From Alteromonas indica (GTDB taxonomy: Bacteria; Pseudomonadota; Gammaproteobacteria; Enterobacterales; Alteromonadaceae): a DNA stretch of 64,000 bases. Below, one piece after another: positions 40,596-49,327 of this stretch; the stretch's first letter is position 1; every line of letters starts with the position of its first letter. Made by a program: the position numbers and the translations under genes. The notes beneath the pieces were generated by a model that worked only from the letters and a program-made list of their open reading frames with translations, was not told the DNA's origin and made no database searches. The stretch is from positions 124,001 to 188,000 of the forward strand of contig PYVY01000006.1 in NCBI GenBank assembly GCA_003056425.1, given 5' to 3'.

Positions 40596-41005
40596 AACAC
40601 CTGTTGATAAGTGCTGGGCTGCTGCTCCTCAGTGCTTGTGCTTCCTCTGGCCAAACAGCGTATGCCAGGCTAGGAGGGATGCCCGCCCTGTACGCGGTAA
40701 CCGATAACTTTATTACCTTGATTGAACACGAACCGCGCATACTAAAATACTTCAAAGGCGTTGATATAGCTGAGTTTCGGCGTCATTTCGCGATACAATT
40801 ATGTATGGAAACCGGTGGTCCCTGTGAGTATACAGGGCGCACAATGCAGGATGCACATGCAATGATGAATATCACTGAAGCTGACTTCAATCTTACGGTA
40901 GAGTTATTGATTAAGGCGGGTGAGCAGGCCGGTCTGGCAACCAGCGAAATAAATTATTTACTGATGAAATTAGCAACAATGCGTAAAGATATGCTGTATA
41001 AATAG
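40589..41005 (+). CDS. Lipoprotein group I truncated haemoglobin
   Basis: A 138-residue protein with a lipoprotein signal (LSAC, lipidated Cys17) and then a truncated-haemoglobin domain: YARLGGMPALYAVTDNF, the LCMETGGPCEYTGR helix region, and the probable haem-binding His in DAHAMMNIT. Group I truncated haemoglobins bind O2 or NO. Attachment to a membrane outside the cytoplasm is unusual for this fold. The ATG at 40589 overlaps the DUF3034 stop by 7 bases. It is the last gene of the cupredoxin/EAL/DUF3034 run. Confidence 0.88.
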   Translation: MVKHLLISAGLLLLSACASSGQTAYARLGGMPALYAVTDNFITLIEHEPRILKYFKGVDIAEFRRHFAIQLCMETGGPCEYTGRTMQDAHAMMNITEADFNLTVELLIKAGEQAGLATSEINYLLMKLATMRKDMLYK

Positions 41006-41070
41006 TGTTGGCAGAGTCCTTGCTTTACTCTGGGTACTAAATGAAACTTTGAATAAAACGAGGAAACGTT

Positions 41071-41229
41071 ATGGATATTATTCGAATTATACTGTCTATT
41101 CTATTACCCCCACTAGGCGTGTTTTTGCAGGTAGGTATTGGCGTGCAGTTCTGGATAAATGTAGTGCTAACTTTACTGGGTTATATTCCAGGTATCATCC
41201 ACGCGATTTACATCATCGTAACCCGTTAG
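41071..41229 (+). CDS. YqaE/Pmp3 family small membrane protein
   Basis: A 52-residue peptide with two membrane helices: residues 3-22 (IIRIILSILLPPLGVFLQVG) and about 28-48 (VVLTLLGYIPGIIHAIYIIV). The PPLGV and IPGIIHA motifs define the Pmp3/YqaE family, which is induced by salt or stress and affects membrane potential in yeast and plants. AGGA lies 8 bases before the ATG. It follows the haemoglobin gene by 65 bases and ends at a strong terminator, so it may be part of that transcript or have its own promoter. Confidence 0.9.
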   Translation: MDIIRIILSILLPPLGVFLQVGIGVQFWINVVLTLLGYIPGIIHAIYIIVTR

Positions 41230-41245
41230 ACCCTAGGTAATTCTT

Positions 41246-41275
41246 AACAGGCAGTACCGAAAGGTACTGCCTGTT
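41246..41275 (+). terminator. Strong intrinsic terminator with GAAA tetraloop
   Basis: A perfect 13-bp stem AACAGGCAGTACC/GGTACTGCCTGTT closes a GAAA tetraloop, followed by CTATTTTC. It is 16 bases past the Pmp3 stop. Confidence 0.82.
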
Positions 41276-41772
41276 CTATTTTCGTTGTTTTTATTCTTGT
41301 TGTTCTATCCTACCGTTATTTTGTACCTTGCCGGTAAGCCCCGCCAACCCCGTTAATTATGCGCGCGTGTATCCATCACTTTTACGTATGTTTGTCATAT
41401 ATCCCTGATAGTGCGATATATTGCTAGGGATTTCATTTTACCACCCGAAGCGTGGTGAGCGGACTAAAGCAATACTAATCACTACCACGCAAGCACAGCC
41501 ATGCTAATCCAGTAACACTAAATCGAATGCGCTTATCACAAAAAATGCTAATGAGAACACTGCACTTACCGCGATACTGGGGATTGGGTAGCAGGGCGGC
41601 TAATTCAGTAGTAACAACGCTTATACCATTCAGGCTATCAGCTGGCCGGACGAACAAGCTAGGTCAATAAGTAAGGCTACTAACGTTGGGTTCATTGGTG
41701 ACCACTACGCATTCTTGAGCTCACTAACTTAAACCCGTTAACGTAAACCCGCCAAGCCGCCGCTTACGTTAA
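41276..41772. other. Gene-free stretch between convergent genes
   Basis: No supported gene. Near its right end an inverted repeat TTAACGTAA (41738-41746) / TTACGTTAA (41764-41772) abuts the stop of the DUF2254 gene; without a T-run it is a weak terminator candidate. A 60-codon minus-strand frame (41475-41657) has no recognisable features. Confidence 0.5.
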
Positions 41773-43092
41773 TTATTTGAAGGGGGTAAATGCTCGTTCC
41801 AGCTTATGTATGTCGGTGTCACTTTGTGAGGTGCTCATCACCAACTCGTAGGTAGCATTAGCCTGGGTAACAACCAGCTCGTTCGTTTGGCTGGGTAAAT
41901 AATGTAACAGGGTTTTAAGGCAGCTGAGTATGTGTAAGCCGATAGCCATATGTGTACGGCCGGCCTGTCTGATTTGATTGAAGGCTTTATCTAGCACGCT
42001 ATCCAAAGTAAAGGTTCGGCGTTTAATCCATAATTGGTTTTGTTTATGGGTGATACACGGCGCGGGAAAAGTGCGCTTGCTCATCGCCAGACAACAGGCG
42101 GTAAGCTTATCCAAACAGGATATCGCGGTAACCGGATCGTTAATACCGGGTGAGAGCGCCCGAAGAGCAAGCTCAACTAATTGCCCAATGGCAAATTCAG
42201 GATCTTGTATCGGCGTTCGCTGCGCCCCTAATACAATATTTTCCAACAGCCCGGAGAGCTTTGCCGAATTATGGTTATACCGACTATGCACCGTAATGAC
42301 CGGCGTATCCGGAAACACATAGTCGCCGGGGCGAATGTGAATATCTAATCCTTCAACCCCTTCAATATCAGTGGACAATAATTCATCGATATTAACGGTT
42401 TGTACGTAACCAGTCTTGGGGAAATTCAAGTCAATTTTAAACGCGGACTCTCCCAGCAATTGCTCGGGGATAGCCATATAATCAGCATCATTCAACGTAG
42501 CCGGAAGGTGATTGTCGATATCGTCTAAACAGTCGGTGTAACACCGGTGAATTACCTCGTCAGCCTGAATAAAGCGGGCGATATGATGTATAAAATAGAC
42601 GATAGCAAAGGTATTAATTGTCACTAATACCACCGACAAGCCACTGAGCAAATTCATTGCCGCTTGTTCAGGCTCATTGCCGCTGACCTTATGCAATGAA
42701 AACATGCAGAACAAAAATGTGGAAACCAACAGCCCTAATACAATCTGCGTTCCCTTATCATACATAAAAGTACGCAATAGACGCGGTCCAAACTGCGATG
42801 ACGCCATGGTAAGCGCAACAATAGTCATGGAGAAGGCAATACTGGTAGCGGTAATGGTGGCAGAGGCGATAGTGGTAAGAATTTGATGGGACCCATCACG
42901 CGATACATCCGGCAAATGCGCAACTACCCACTCACTTAGCATAGGGTAGGCCATAGCCTGAAGACTAAGGGCGTAAAAACAAAAGGACAAGAGCATCATA
43001 CATACCGGAATGAACCAGTAGCTGGTGCTAATGCCCTCCAACCACGTCCCCAAACGTGTGACAATAATCGTTTGGCGCGTTTTTATACTCAT
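41773..43092 (-). CDS. DUF2254 family membrane protein
   Basis: A 439-residue protein with about four membrane helices in the first 190 residues and a soluble C-terminal half. DUF2254 is recognised from IASATITATSIAFSMTIVALTMASSQFGPRLLRTF and the later ALRALSPGINDPVTAISCLD. The function is unknown. It follows a DUF1328 gene by 11 bases on the same strand, with a hemerythrin gene above that, which suggests a stress-related transcript. Confidence 0.88.
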   Translation of the reverse strand: MSIKTRQTIIVTRLGTWLEGISTSYWFIPVCMMLLSFCFYALSLQAMAYPMLSEWVVAHLPDVSRDGSHQILTTIASATITATSIAFSMTIVALTMASSQFGPRLLRTFMYDKGTQIVLGLLVSTFLFCMFSLHKVSGNEPEQAAMNLLSGLSVVLVTINTFAIVYFIHHIARFIQADEVIHRCYTDCLDDIDNHLPATLNDADYMAIPEQLLGESAFKIDLNFPKTGYVQTVNIDELLSTDIEGVEGLDIHIRPGDYVFPDTPVITVHSRYNHNSAKLSGLLENIVLGAQRTPIQDPEFAIGQLVELALRALSPGINDPVTAISCLDKLTACCLAMSKRTFPAPCITHKQNQLWIKRRTFTLDSVLDKAFNQIRQAGRTHMAIGLHILSCLKTLLHYLPSQTNELVVTQANATYELVMSTSQSDTDIHKLERAFTPFK

Positions 43093-43103
43093 TTACCCTT
43101 CGC

Positions 43104-43274
43104 TTATCTCTTTTTACCTTTTAAGACCGAGGCTACAAGAGAAATGACTAACAGTACCACAAAGACGAAGAATAAGAACTGTGCGATCGACGTTGCCGTA
43201 CCTGCTACGCCACCAAAGCCAAATATGGCTGCCACAATAGCAATTACTAAAAATATTAAAGCCCAACGTAACAT
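43104..43274 (-). CDS. DUF1328 family small membrane protein (YtjA-like)
   Basis: A 56-residue peptide with two hydrophobic helices and the family pattern [42 protein letters not shown] site lies 8 bases before the ATG at 43274. The family has no known function but is common in stress-induced clusters. It is encoded between hemerythrin and DUF2254 genes, 43 and 11 bases away. Confidence 0.9.
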   Translation of the reverse strand: MLRWALIFLVIAIVAAIFGFGGVAGTATSIAQFLFFVFVVLLVISLVASVLKGKKR

Positions 43275-43317
43275 AATGTTTCTCCAATGTTTTAAAGCCA
43301 AAAGTGGCTTGTCCTAA

Positions 43318-43761
43318 TTAATGTTTTGCTAACTCTTTTTGCATTTCTTCACGATAATCAACCGCGAGGTTTTTAAGCTCACTGGCAGACAATACTTTCT
43401 CAGCAACATCGAAGAACTCTTGTTCTTCATCAGCCAGATGGTGCTCAACTTTTTCCTGTAACGTTTTCAAATGCGTTAACCAGCCTGGCGAGCTCATGTC
43501 CGTTTCCTCAAGGGTTTCAATCAGCTCGTCAATCTCATGGTGTTCGGCAATGCCATGTCGAGACAAATCAATTGCATCATCTGAGGCCATTAGCGGCGCG
43601 TAAAAGTAGCGCTCCTCTGCCACCGCATGGCTTTCTAACTGCTCTTTTAACTCTTTAAAGTAATCGTGTCGGGCTGGGGTATCACCACTCGTTTCAGCCA
43701 GTATCTTTAATAAAGAACGCTGTTTTTCGTGGTCTTCTTTCAGTTCTTCAAAAATCTTCAT
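43318..43761 (-). CDS. Hemerythrin domain protein
   Basis: A 147-residue cytoplasmic four-helix protein. Iron-binding residues of the HHE type are visible: KEDHEKQR near the N-terminus, ESHAVAEERYFY, IAEHHEIDELI, and VEHHLADEEQEFF. Such proteins bind O2, NO or iron through a di-iron centre. GGAG precedes the ATG. It is probably the first gene of a transcript with the DUF1328 and DUF2254 genes. The exact ligand is unknown. Confidence 0.9.
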   Translation of the reverse strand: MKIFEELKEDHEKQRSLLKILAETSGDTPARHDYFKELKEQLESHAVAEERYFYAPLMASDDAIDLSRHGIAEHHEIDELIETLEETDMSSPGWLTHLKTLQEKVEHHLADEEQEFFDVAEKVLSASELKNLAVDYREEMQKELAKH

Positions 43762-43875
43762 CAGATGCTCCAGCTTTACCGATATTTGTAATATTTATTT
43801 CAGAATTGCTAAGGCTATTGCTAGAATTATTCCAACTTTTCGATTTCTATTAAACCGTGCAAAAACAGATAGATA

Positions 43876-43911
43876 AAAAGATTTTTCAGGGTTGGGGGAA
43901 CCCTGAAAAAT
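43876..43911 (-). terminator. Intrinsic terminator of gdhA
   Basis: A perfect 13-bp stem ATTTTTCAGGGTT/AACCCTGAAAAAT with a 5-base loop; on the minus strand it is followed by CTTTTTATC. It lies 43 bases after the gdhA stop. Confidence 0.82.
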
Positions 43912-43953
43912 GGAGCAGGGGGAAGTTATTACACGCATTTTGCAAATAGTGAG

Positions 43954-45294
43954 TTATATGCCCTGGGCCACCATTGCATCAGCCAACCGTTTAAAACCGG
44001 CAATATTGGCCCCTTTCGCATAATTGGTGCGGCCGTTGTGCGTACCTTCTTCCACCATCTTTTGGTGAATATCACGCATAATTTGTTGCAACGTTTTATC
44101 TATCTGCGAATAGGAATCTCGCTGGAATGAGGCATTCTGCGCCATTTCCATACCTGAAATAGCCACGCCACCAGCGTTGGCTGCTTTGCCTGGCACAAAC
44201 GGAATATGGTGCTGTTCAAAAACTTTGCGTGCGGCATCAGTGCATGGCATGTTTGCGCCTTCCAGTATAAAAGCCACGTCATTGTGGACCAATGTCTGGG
44301 CAGCATCTTCATCCAGTTCGTTCTGGGTAGCACACGGTAGCGCGATATCCATAGGGGCATCCCACGGTGTTTTACCATCATGCCAGTCGCCGCCGGCATG
44401 CTCTTGTAAGGCCGTGAGAATATTGTCTTCGTTAGCTTTATGCGCGATCGCCCATTGAATATCTGCTTCGCTAAATCCGTTATTATTCACTATACACCCC
44501 CGGCTGTTCGACAGACTTACTACCGTAGCCCCTAACTGAGCGGCGCGCAGTGCGGCGTGCAGCGCAACATTACCGGCGCCGGAAATACCTATGCGCAGCC
44601 CCTCAATCGCCTGTTGGTGATGCTCAAGCACTGCCTGTAGCATATAGATAAGTCCAAAACCGGTAGCCTCTGTTCTGACATGGCTGCCGCCGAAGCTTAA
44701 CCCCTTGCCGGTTAGTGTTCCGCTGAAGCGATTATGGATATTTCGATACTGTCCATACATATAACCTATTTCGCGGGCCCCGACATTGATATCGCCGGCT
44801 GGTACGTCAGTATTGGGGCCGATATGGTGTTGTAACTCTGTCATAAATGTCTGGCAAAAGCGCATGATCTCGTGTTGGGAGCGCCCCTTTGGGTTAAAAT
44901 CAGATCCACCTTTAGCGCCCCCCATCGGTAATCCCGTCAGAGCGTTTTTAAAGGACTGTTCGAATGCCAGAAATTTCAGAATGGATTCATTAACCGTAGG
45001 ATGAAACCGTAGGCCGCCTTTATATGGACCTATTAACCCACTATGCTGTACCCGCCACCCCTGATTAATTTCAACCTTACCGGCATCATTTAGCCAGCAC
45101 ACTGAAAAATGGATAATACGCTCCGGTACCGTTAAGCGGCGTAATACGTCAAACTGTTGGTACTCCTCGTTTGCGTTGTATACGTCGATAATGTCTCCGG
45201 CAATTTCTCTGGTGGCCTGAAGGTACTCCTGCTGGTCAGGATGACGCTGCGATATCCACTCATCAAAGGCATTGAAATTAGACTCAAAACTCAT
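43954..45294 (-). CDS. gdhA: NADP-specific glutamate dehydrogenase GdhA
   Basis: A 446-residue hexameric-type glutamate dehydrogenase that fixes ammonium onto 2-oxoglutarate. Conserved stretches are GPYKGGLRFHP, the catalytic Lys in LPMGGAKGGSDFNPKG, DVPAGDINVGAREIGYM, and the dinucleotide motif GISGAGNVALHAA. The ATG at 45294 gives an N-terminus that aligns residue for residue in length with E. coli GdhA (447); an ATG at 45321 adds nine residues and is equally possible, since neither has a strong ribosome-binding site. Glutamate is both the precursor for proBA in this window and a compatible solute. Confidence 0.95.
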   Translation of the reverse strand: MSFESNFNAFDEWISQRHPDQQEYLQATREIAGDIIDVYNANEEYQQFDVLRRLTVPERIIHFSVCWLNDAGKVEINQGWRVQHSGLIGPYKGGLRFHPTVNESILKFLAFEQSFKNALTGLPMGGAKGGSDFNPKGRSQHEIMRFCQTFMTELQHHIGPNTDVPAGDINVGAREIGYMYGQYRNIHNRFSGTLTGKGLSFGGSHVRTEATGFGLIYMLQAVLEHHQQAIEGLRIGISGAGNVALHAALRAAQLGATVVSLSNSRGCIVNNNGFSEADIQWAIAHKANEDNILTALQEHAGGDWHDGKTPWDAPMDIALPCATQNELDEDAAQTLVHNDVAFILEGANMPCTDAARKVFEQHHIPFVPGKAANAGGVAISGMEMAQNASFQRDSYSQIDKTLQQIMRDIHQKMVEEGTHNGRTNYAKGANIAGFKRLADAMVAQGI

Positions 45295-45537
45295 AAACCG
45301 TTTCCCGTTAACGTTAGACATTGTTTATGGATACCGGAATTTACAGCACAATGATCAGCCGCGCCGGGCTAGCCATTCGGTGGCGCCAGGCAGGGCGGTC
45401 AGCGCAACGAACGTTGAACTGGCGGAAGAGGGGGCCGCAGGCGGCCCCCTATGATGTGCCAAACAGGCTCACTGCCGTGGCCCGCGTTGCCAGGTTTATT
45501 TCAAGCTTGCAAACAGTGCCAGCGGGCGTTACACAAC

Positions 45538-45577
45538 GCAGGTTTTATGCAGTAACAAGGCAGGTTTTATGCAGTAA
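45538..45577. repeat. Direct repeat, 2 x 18 bp at 22-bp period
   Basis: GCAGGTTTTATGCAGTAA occurs at 45538-45555 and again at 45560-45577, separated by CAAG. Likely a local duplication; no function is evident. Confidence 0.9.
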
Positions 45578-45603
45578 ATTGAGGAGGGGAATACCCACTA
45601 ATC

Positions 45604-45629
45604 AAGGCCGACATAGATGCCGGCCTTTT
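45604..45629. terminator. Terminator-like hairpin downstream of the phosphatase/kinase fusion gene
   Basis: AAGGCCG/CGGCCTT with a 10-base loop ends in TTTT on the plus strand and has upstream AA on the other. It lies 22 bases past the minus-strand fusion gene's stop, whose transcript it may end weakly. Confidence 0.5.
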
Positions 45630-45650
45630 GCTAAGACGCTATATCGCGGA

Positions 45651-47285
45651 TTATTGGCTCTTTTCTTCGCTCAGCGGGGCATAAGAAAATACCCGCAAAC
45701 TTGCCGGGTCAGTCGTAATTTTCACTGTATCGGCCTGCAGTATTTCGCCATCAAGGGCATAGTCACCGCTATCGGGTAACGTGATCATGATGGTTTTAGC
45801 CTGTCGATGACGTATACGCTCGGATTGCTTTTTACTTTGCGCATCAGTGAATACAAGTTCCGCCAATGACAAAAATTGCTGATCAGCATCTGTTTGTGGC
45901 TCGAGCCAGGTAATATCCAGTTTTCCATCGGTCATATCTGGTTCATCACCGCCCTGCGCCAAGGCGGTAGTCACCGGCGCCGCGTTGGCCACAACGAATG
46001 AGGGGGTATCAATGGTTTGGGCCGGTTCATCGTCAAACGCCACCTGTAACGACATCTTATTATTTTGGCCAATGGCTTCCCACAATCCCCGCAAATACGC
46101 AAACTGGCCCCCTTCGTTTTTCTGTGACCGGTCGGCAGAAGAAATCATCTGTTGTTCAAAGCCCACAGCGGCTACCAGTAACATAAGTTTATCGTTGCAA
46201 CGGGCGGTATCTACCGTCATTTTATGCCCCTCGATAATCACATCGCAGGCGTGGCTGATAGGCACTAACTTCGAATAATAGCCGTGCACCACCTGGCTCA
46301 GCGCATTGGCCGTACCCAACGGAATGATACCCAAGGTAACATCACGATCTATACACGCCTGGGCTACTTCGGTAATGGTACCGTCACCGCCGCAAGCCAC
46401 TACAATATCGCAACCATCACTGATGGCTTGTTCTGCCAATGCAGAGCCGTCTATCTCTTCAGTCGTTTCGTGCACGCTGACCCGGAAATGCGGATTAAGC
46501 TGCGCCAGAATATCGTTTTTTTCTTGTTTCCACTTGCCGCCGCCGGCAACCGGATTAGCGATCAGCGCCAGGCTGTGGGTTAACAAAAGGCGGCCACCAT
46601 GCTTAATTTTTTTAAGCGACTTTAATTGCCGTTTATTTAAACGCGCAGTGGAGCGAATAGATTGAATCTGGTTCAGCGCATCGATAACCGATAATGTATT
46701 GTCTCGAGCTAACAGATAGGCTGCCATAGTGAGTACCGAACGTCCGCGGCCTAATGCGCAATGTACTACCACCTTACGCCCTGACTTAATTTGCTGGTCA
46801 ATCCAATTAATCGCGGTATTGAGCTGATCTTCGCTGGGGCTGGTATGATCTAGAACAGGTAAATTAAGATACGCCAAATCCAGTTTATAGGCGGTCCAGT
46901 CCAAGCCGTCAAACTCAGCGGTGACATCTAAAATAGCGGTGACCCCATTTTCTTTCATGTGCTCTATGTCTTTGCCACCCAACCGACATGCCAGAAATAA
47001 GTGCTCGTCAATCTTTTGAATGGCCGGCACTTTATCGTACTTGCGGGCGAAATGATTATAGGCCCCGGTACCGAGTAAAAATGGAATAAACAGCCATCTG
47101 ATATAAAACGGGATTGACCCGTCCTCGCGTTTACGAAACAGGGCAGGGTAGTTGAAGATATAAGCAAAACTAACCGTGCCCAAAGAAAATGCTATCCAGG
47201 CTAGTAACACCTGAATAATAACCACAGGAACAACAAAGGCCAGTGCGATAGCCAGGCACATCCCTAACAGGTAATACTTAACCAT
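45651..47285 (-). CDS. Fusion of dual-specificity phosphatase and diacylglycerol-kinase-like domains, membrane-anchored
   Basis: A 544-residue protein. N-terminal: two to three hydrophobic helices (about 2-40 and 60-75). Middle (about 85-230): a cysteine phosphatase domain with the HCALGRGRS signature, Cys176 and Arg182 giving the CX5R site. C-terminal (about 240-544): a lipid-kinase catalytic domain with ANPVAGGGK and GGDGT at 299-303, as in YegS/DgkB. Family knowledge suggests both lipid or phosphoprotein phosphatase activity and lipid phosphorylation at the inner membrane; the substrate is not known. ATG 47285 is chosen; GTG 47300 and TTG 47315 are in-frame alternatives. Confidence 0.85.
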   Translation of the reverse strand: MVKYYLLGMCLAIALAFVVPVVIIQVLLAWIAFSLGTVSFAYIFNYPALFRKREDGSIPFYIRWLFIPFLLGTGAYNHFARKYDKVPAIQKIDEHLFLACRLGGKDIEHMKENGVTAILDVTAEFDGLDWTAYKLDLAYLNLPVLDHTSPSEDQLNTAINWIDQQIKSGRKVVVHCALGRGRSVLTMAAYLLARDNTLSVIDALNQIQSIRSTARLNKRQLKSLKKIKHGGRLLLTHSLALIANPVAGGGKWKQEKNDILAQLNPHFRVSVHETTEEIDGSALAEQAISDGCDIVVACGGDGTITEVAQACIDRDVTLGIIPLGTANALSQVVHGYYSKLVPISHACDVIIEGHKMTVDTARCNDKLMLLVAAVGFEQQMISSADRSQKNEGGQFAYLRGLWEAIGQNNKMSLQVAFDDEPAQTIDTPSFVVANAAPVTTALAQGGDEPDMTDGKLDITWLEPQTDADQQFLSLAELVFTDAQSKKQSERIRHRQAKTIMITLPDSGDYALDGEILQADTVKITTDPASLRVFSYAPLSEEKSQ

Positions 47286-47425
47286 TTTCAAGCGCTTCAC
47301 CCCTTCATCTGACAACAGTATCGGACGGTCACTGAACCGCCCCGGTTAATGTGCGTAACAATGATCACTCTCTACATTTTTGTAAAATGTGATGTTCGCA
47401 AAACCTAATATGCAGAAAATTTGCC

Positions 47426-47965
47426 ATGAGTATCAGTAGCGTAAATAAGCTGGTTAATTTTGTCTGGTTTCAGGCTATCTGGATACTGGCTATTTTCACC
47501 CAATATGACTATTGGTGGGCCATGCTCATACTTCTGGCAGGCTATTTCGTTGTTACCAGCAAACCCATAGAAGATGCCCTGTGTATGGTTATTGTGGTTA
47601 CGCTGGGAGGAATAACGGATAGTGTATTAACCCTGCTTAACGTATTTGCGTTTTCCAGCTTCACACTGCTGCTACCAATTCCATTTTGGTTGTTAGCTTT
47701 ATGGGCCGGTTTTGCCCTTACCCTGGGCAACAGTTTGAATTATTTACAGGGAAGACCCGTAATCTGTGCCGTATTGGGCGCCCTCTCGGGTCCACTAAGT
47801 TATTGGGCCGGCGAACGTTTTCACGCCGTCTCGTTCGGCTATTCGCTGCCGGGCACATTAGCAGTGTTGGCGCTGGTATGGGCAGCGTTGTTTCCCTTAT
47901 GTATGTATATAGACGAGCATTGCCGTAAAGCAATGCAGCGAAAATCCTTAAGTAATGCACATTAA
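47426..47965 (+). CDS. DUF2878 family membrane protein
   Basis: A 179-residue inner-membrane protein with about five or six hydrophobic helices. DUF2878 is recognised from NFVWFQAIWILAI at the start, the GGITDSVL motif and PFWLLALWAGFALTLGNSL. The function is unknown. The gene is divergent from the phosphatase/kinase fusion and is followed after 15 bases by an SDR gene. Confidence 0.85.
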   Translation: MSISSVNKLVNFVWFQAIWILAIFTQYDYWWAMLILLAGYFVVTSKPIEDALCMVIVVTLGGITDSVLTLLNVFAFSSFTLLLPIPFWLLALWAGFALTLGNSLNYLQGRPVICAVLGALSGPLSYWAGERFHAVSFGYSLPGTLAVLALVWAALFPLCMYIDEHCRKAMQRKSLSNAH

Positions 47966-47980
47966 CCAACAGGAGACATT

Positions 47981-48670
47981 ATGACCCCCATTGTATTTGT
48001 AACCGGAGGGAATCGCGGCATCGGACAGGAAATCGTCAGAGGCTATGCTCAGGAGGGCTGTAAAGTGCTGCTGGGATGTCGCAATGAGGAAGACGGCGAA
48101 AAAGTCAAAAAAGATATCGTGGGTGCAGACATCCAGATTATCGAAATGGACTTATCTAATGATCAGGATATCGTCGATCGTATTGTACGGGCCGAAGCGG
48201 TTTATGGGCGAATTGATGTTTTGGTCAATAACGCTGGTGTAATGGATGATGCCGATTGGCAGGAATTACGCCCGGCTAAACTCAAACGCTCTATGCAAGT
48301 GCATGTGAACGGGCCGTTGAATTTGATGCAGACGTTGTTGCCGGGAATGATTGAACGCAATTATGGCCGCATCATTAATGTATCTTCCGGCTGGGGCTCG
48401 TTTAGCGAGGGTATGGAAGGCCCGCTGGCGTATGCGGTCAGTAAAGCAGCGCTTAACGCACTAACATTGAAATTAGCCAATAGCATAGATAGTGATAAAA
48501 ATATCAAGATTAACGCAATGTGTCCTGGCTGGGTACATACCCGAATGGGTGGTCGGGACGCGCCGCGCACTCCAGAAGAAGGCGCTGAGACAGCGATATG
48601 GTTGGGACTGTTAGATAAAGACGGGCCTACCGGAAAATTCTTCCGGGATAAAAAAGAGATCAACTGGTAG
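47981..48670 (+). CDS. Short-chain dehydrogenase/reductase
   Basis: A 229-residue SDR with TGGNRGIG near the N-terminus, GCRN after strand 2 (Arg favours NADPH), NNAGV, the catalytic Ser in NVSSGWG and YAVSK. The PGWVHTRMGG motif near residue 185 resembles carbonyl-reductase-like SDRs. AGGAG precedes the ATG. It is probably co-transcribed with the DUF2878 gene. The substrate is unknown. Confidence 0.88.
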   Translation: MTPIVFVTGGNRGIGQEIVRGYAQEGCKVLLGCRNEEDGEKVKKDIVGADIQIIEMDLSNDQDIVDRIVRAEAVYGRIDVLVNNAGVMDDADWQELRPAKLKRSMQVHVNGPLNLMQTLLPGMIERNYGRIINVSSGWGSFSEGMEGPLAYAVSKAALNALTLKLANSIDSDKNIKINAMCPGWVHTRMGGRDAPRTPEEGAETAIWLGLLDKDGPTGKFFRDKKEINW

Positions 48671-49256
48671 TGTAAAGGGCACCTATTAATTGCATTGATG
48701 GGCGTCGGCTACACGCAGCACCTCCGGCTTTAGGCGGGCAGTGAGCTTTGTCTGCCTATAGCCTGGCCAAGCGGCTACTCGTGGGGGGATGCCCAAAGAA
48801 TCAGGTGAGGACGGAGGACATTTAACTCTGCCCAGCGCATGTATACCCATTCCCCATGTGCCACTCGTAATATAGTAGTCTCAACAGCCACCCTTTACCA
48901 CACCGTGTAGCGTTTACCTGTTACACATCTCGGTCATTACTGCTTTGAGGCACTGGCGCTCAACGCGAGGGGATCAATGGGTAAATGCCGTAGTAGAAAC
49001 CCTTATTCGTACTTTCACGCGGGTGGGATTTTACCTGTCACCCCACGTGAGCTGCTCAATCATTGAGGTCACTGCATATCACTCGCGAGCATGTAAAGGC
49101 AACCGCTAGAAGCATTGTTTGGGCATCGCGTTATCTTCGTTTGGCTTTGAGCTTGCCCAATAGGTAAAGGCCTGGCCGCGTACTTATCTTCATATCGGTT
49201 TGTTATCTGATGCTTTATAAAGGGTTGTCTTTACCCTTTTCCAGTCATCTTTTTCA

Positions 49257-49292
49257 ACACCTAACTCGACACCTAGCTCAACACCTAAGAGC
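49257..49292. repeat. Imperfect tandem repeat, 3 x 12 bp
   Basis: Units ACACCTAACTCG, ACACCTAGCTCA and ACACCTAAGAGC follow one another. Non-coding. Confidence 0.85.
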
Positions 49293-49327
49293 AAATAAGC
49301 TAACATATATATTTGTTACCTAGTATG

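Larger units (their letters stand above)
45295..45650. other. Intergenic region upstream of gdhA with hairpin and repeats
   Basis: It contains a GC-rich inverted repeat GGGGGCCGC/GCGGCCCCC (45430-45449) without a T-run, two copies of an 18-base sequence (see repeat at 45538), and a terminator-like hairpin. No gene is supported. Confidence 0.55.

Noticed and set aside
41475..41657. 60-codon minus-strand frame between the Pmp3 and DUF2254 genes
   Set aside because: No ribosome-binding site, no domain and no neighbour support.
45321..45779. 152-codon plus-strand frame opposite gdhA upstream region
   Set aside because: Runs through a palindrome, repeats and a terminator hairpin into the opposite-strand fusion gene; typical chance frame.
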